Shown in pieces: positions 60,657 through 64,000 of a stretch of DNA of 64,000 bases. The position numbers and the translations under genes are program-made. The notes beneath the pieces were generated by a model. It was not told where the DNA came from and made no database searches. It saw only the letters and a list, made by a program, of their open reading frames with translations. The stretch is from Henckelia pumila. Its lineage: Eukaryota; Streptophyta; Magnoliopsida; Lamiales; Gesneriaceae. The DNA lies in NCBI RefSeq assembly GCF_033568475.1, contig NC_133122.1:181431449-181495448 (forward strand). Direction: 5' to 3'. Numbering within the stretch: position 1 is the stretch's first letter; every line of letters begins with the position of its first letter.

Positions 60657-62021
60657 TTTTACGTAAACTCGTTGGGTTGGTCTGTCCCATCACCTAAAAT
60701 AGATGGGTTGGGTTGGTGTTTTCTATATCTGCCTAAAAAATGGATCGGCCCAACTTAACCTGTCTATCCTACCAACCTGTTTTGACACAATAATTTATTT
60801 AATTTAATTTATAAAAGGCAATCAATTATATCTTGAGCCAAATAGATAAATACTCGCTACTAAAATAAAATCGACATTTTGTTTCATAGTACACAACTTT
60901 TATCGTTTACATACACTTTATGTCATATACAAAACAAGTTGGTGCATTCCCTCTCAGATTCCATTAATCACGGGCCCATTTGATTCAACATCTCTATTAT
61001 CTATCTAATTTATTTCCTTGATATTTTTAAAAAAATCTGATTTTTTTTGTAGAAAACATCAGTTGATATTTTTGTGTGTGCACAAAATTTAAGTTATGTT
61101 TATAGAAATTATAGCTTGTTTTGTTTGATAAAGTCGATTACTCCAATCCTGCAATCTTGTACTCAAGTTCGTTCTTGAATTCAAGATTGATTGAGATAGT
61201 GCTTGCGAGAGCTTCTTGGAAGCATTTCTTACTTTTTTCGTAACAAAATTTTCAAAATTTGTTAAGGAAAATCTGATGAATGTTTCCTAGAAATTCTCTC
61301 AAACATATTACCTGATTTTGGATATTATGGATTTTGGGAGGGAGTCGATGAATGAAATTGAAGGGAAAATGTATATATAAGTCTTTTTTTAGAAAATGGA
61401 CTCCATAATTTTATTTATAATGCATTGATAATAACTCTCCAACTCTTGCTTTTGCTAAATGCTTTGATTGTACTCAATTCCTTCCTAAATATTGGCCGTG
61501 AAAAATATTAGTGGAGTTATCTTTTGTGGGTTTTATAGTTGCTATCCATACTTTGAAGGATGTGTCAACTCAGATGACAATATAATGGCAATTCCACAAA
61601 AAGTTTTGGAAGCATTATTTGTAAGTTTACTTTAGTTAGTCTTTCAAGTGAATGGTTTCACTCCATAAACTGAAACATTTTTTTAAATTTTTTTTCTAAA
61701 GCATCAATAGACAATATGGATGTTCTTATATCAGATAAATTAAGATATTGCACATTTTTGCTTAGTTCTTCTCAATAAAGCATGTTATTCAAGCTGAAAT
61801 TAGCAAAAACCCCATGTACAATTTAAGATTTTGACGGAATATTTTCCCTATAACAATCAACCAAGAGAAAAACAATTTTGCCATTTAATTTCCAACTAAC
61901 TAAAAACACTCCTAACTAAAAAAGAAAACAAAAAACAAAAAAAACAAATCGACCCGAACCCCATCTACAATATTTTACAAAGTCATAGTTAATTTCAATC
62001 GTGTACGTACGTAGCCCACGT
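60657..62021. other. Intergenic, possible hAT-like scrap, RING gene 3' flank
   Basis: At 60670-60790 GGGTTGGGTTGG and GGCCCAACTTAACCTG motifs ending TTTTGACACA recall hAT subterminal sequence, but no end is complete. The rest is AT-rich, without genes. Confidence 0.4.
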
Positions 62022-62687
62022 TTAGTAATTTCTTACCAAACCTTCCGCTTGTAGAGGCTCGATCGCCGACATAACCACCTCTTGCTGCGGTGTTTCTGGC
62101 GCCAACGACGTCGTGCTAGCTGCGGCCGGAATACATCCAACGGCAATTTTATGACAAGTTTCGACGAGGCAATGCCTACAAGTAGGGCATGACGAGTGTG
62201 AATTCAGCCACTTATCGATGCATCGGATGTGGAACCCATGGTTGCATGTAGGAAGGACTCGAACACGTTCTCCGACCGCGAACTCCGACAGGCAAATGGC
62301 GCACTCCGTGTCCAACCCCGGCAATTTGAGATCACTCGTGTAGGTCATCGTAGGGAACGTTTTGAGGGCCTTTCTCTTGACGCCGGTGTTAGCCAATGGA
62401 GCGCCCGAGTCGTCGCCGGAGGACGGGAAGTTGGAGCATCTAAGGGCACATCTTATGATGGAATTGAGGCCGAGGGAGCAAATTAAGGCACATAATAGGA
62501 CGGAGAGAACCATGACAACATTTGCGTCGATGGTGTTGTTTTCTCTAAGTTTGGATGATGATTCGGAAATAGTTGGTGGGGGAGAGTAGTATAACGGGGT
62601 GAGTGATAACAATTTTCTTGAGTGGAAGGAATCTTGAATTGTGGGAGTACTTGAATGGTAGAAGATTGAGGTGGAAATTGGAGCCAT
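62022..62687 (-). CDS. ATL-type RING-H2 E3 ubiquitin ligase
   Basis: Intronless, 221 aa, as most ATL genes. One transmembrane segment (about 57-80, [18 protein letters not shown]) lies near the N-terminus. A GLD-type motif (ALKTFP, 107-112) follows, then a complete RING-H2 finger, Cys129, Cys132, Cys148, His150, His153, Cys156, Cys167, Cys170, with the conserved Trp160 and Pro168 that contact the E2. The finger reads [20 protein letters not shown] then [14 protein letters not shown]. These proteins ubiquitinate target proteins at membranes; many respond to defence elicitors or stress. Length and layout fit the short ATLs of the ATL73/ATL78 kind, but the isotype is inference. Start at the ATG of MAPISTS; the Ser/Thr/Pro-rich N-terminus has no clear signal peptide. 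Confidence 0.93.
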   Translation of the reverse strand: MAPISTSIFYHSSTPTIQDSFHSRKLLSLTPLYYSPPPTISESSSKLRENNTIDANVVMVLSVLLCALICSLGLNSIIRCALRCSNFPSSGDDSGAPLANTGVKRKALKTFPTMTYTSDLKLPGLDTECAICLSEFAVGERVRVLPTCNHGFHIRCIDKWLNSHSSCPTCRHCLVETCHKIAVGCIPAAASTTSLAPETPQQEVVMSAIEPLQAEGLVRNY

Positions 62688-62761
62688 TCGATATTTTTTT
62701 TTTGTGGGTTATGGGTTTTTTTTATTTGGTTGTTGGAGATATATGGTTTCATTTGTGGGAA

Positions 62762-62767
62762 TTTATA
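62762..62767 (-). promoter_or_regulatory. Probable TATA box of the RING-H2 gene
   Basis: Minus-strand CCCTATAAATTCC, about 75 bp upstream of the start codon, giving a leader of roughly 45 bases. Confidence 0.55.
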
Positions 62768-64000
62768 GGGCAAAAAGTGTAACGGTCAGTCAACATCATT
62801 AGCAATTGACTAACATATGCGTATTTATATAAATTTAAATTTAAATTTAAATTAAATTGTTGTGAAAAACTAAAAAATTAGACAAAGTGTAATTTTGATC
62901 CAATAAATTAGTCTATTTAATTACAGATCAACTTTGTAAGCCCGCTTGGATCGTGAGTATTTACTTAAACATAGAACTTAATTCTTTGTAATAGGATTTT
63001 GGTTATCTATATTATCAAACAATTACTTTTTCAACTTGTTACCTTTGCAATTTTTTTGCTATTTTTTCGACGTGAGATTGTTGTAGTCCCAACATTGTAC
63101 TAGACATTATGTTATTGTGACTGTTAAGATCATGGATTTGTAGCCCCAACATAGTACTGAATTGATGCTAAGGATGATTACAGTTGAAATCGTGAATTTG
63201 AGCCAACTCCACCTCAAAAGCAAGTTCAAGGGGATTGTCCAAGTCCATGTTAACAACTCTTAAGAACTTAATCAGACGATGTAAAACATTTAACACACTC
63301 CTATCACGTCCAGGAATAAAATCAAAAACTAGCTTAAGAGATACTATATATATACAACTCTCAAGAATTTAATCCAGTCGATGTGAGATATCATATAATA
63401 TGACGTTCATATTTACAGTGTCACACTAGTACATTCGATCAAAAATTACTAAAAGCGTTGAAAATTTAAAGATACAAAACTATAACACAATTTCTAACAT
63501 AGAGAATTAATATAAAAAAGAGACAAATACCGAGGATGCAAATCTTAATGTTGCCTTTAGATATTAAAACTTAGAAAGAATCATATTTATCATGTTAAAT
63601 GATTATTTCCTAATATTATAATAGTAGATAGATTAGATGATTAAAGTGAATCATATTTATCATGTTTGAGAACTGGTGCAATATGTAAGGATCATATAGA
63701 GATCGAGATAGATCTCACGTCGAAAGGTATATATTAGAGCATAAGATTTGAAAGATTCGGAAAACATAACTTTAATGGCTTTCATTTTAATTAACAATAA
63801 GAACATGTAAGAGTTGTGTATCAAAATAGGCCCAATTATGCACACTCCACTTTGAAACCGATCGAAAAGGTTAATTGCCATGTTGGCTTTAAAGATCTTT
63901 CATGTTAGATGAGATGATGTCGGGGATCGTAATCCTATGCAGGGGCGGCCGATCAAATTTCCTCCTTTTTATATTATTATTATTATTATTATTATTATTA
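62768..64000. other. Upstream flank of the RING-H2 gene and AT-rich DNA; (ATT)n at the end
   Basis: No gene recognised. A perfect ATT repeat runs from 63971 to the end of the window. Confidence 0.5.

Overview
The window is nuclear DNA of a flowering plant. The evidence is the intron-rich genes for actin, eIF6 and an ATL-type RING-H2 ligase, together with AT-rich intergenic DNA full of plant-type transposons (Tekay/Del-like and other chromoviruses, hAT, MULE, Helitron, Tourist). Gene and repeat style suggest a eudicot, probably an asterid, but the species cannot be named from sequence alone.

Layout. 1-2374 is the 3' end of a Ty3/gypsy element (internal tail plus LTR) whose body lies outside the window. 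2666-12905 reads best as a three-level nest of DNA transposons: a hAT with GGGTCGGG-rich ends, into which a MULE inserted (about 3070-9627), into which a second, almost intact hAT inserted (5964-9267, perfect 8-bp target duplication and 12-bp inverted ends). 13145-17302 is a small conserved plant gene of unknown function (three exons, 170 aa). 18004-25437 is old repeat DNA: hAT ends, Tekay-like LTR sequence on the minus strand carrying a decayed ZAT-type zinc-finger copy, another LTR-like stretch, and the 3' end of a Helitron with an RPA1-like fragment. 25451-27321 is a non-autonomous MULE with a Tourist-like element inside it. 27651-41342 is a chromovirus with 737-bp LTRs and a perfect 5-bp target duplication; a second, younger Tekay/Del-type chromovirus (29908-37506, 1460-bp LTRs) lies inside it in the opposite orientation.

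The gene-rich part starts right after that: a mitochondrial-type protein with a C-terminal J domain (41683-47408, +, seven exons), a plant-specific membrane protein (48359-48931, -), translation factor eIF6 (49388-52095, -, seven exons), actin (56189-57586, -, four coding exons plus a leader intron) and an ATL RING-H2 ubiquitin ligase (62022-62687, -, intronless). They are housekeeping genes with separate promoters and no obvious shared pathway. Between them lie short elements: Helitron ends near 52.5-52.8 kb, a Tourist MITE at 54.7 kb, an atpI-like plastid-derived scrap at 55.1 kb and a MULE-type MITE at 60.3 kb.

I see no undescribed defence or metabolic system. The most unusual structure is the DNA-transposon nest with its several families of palindromic repeats. 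Exon borders were set by eye from GT/AG sites, reading frame and family knowledge. LTR divergences and ages are hand counts.
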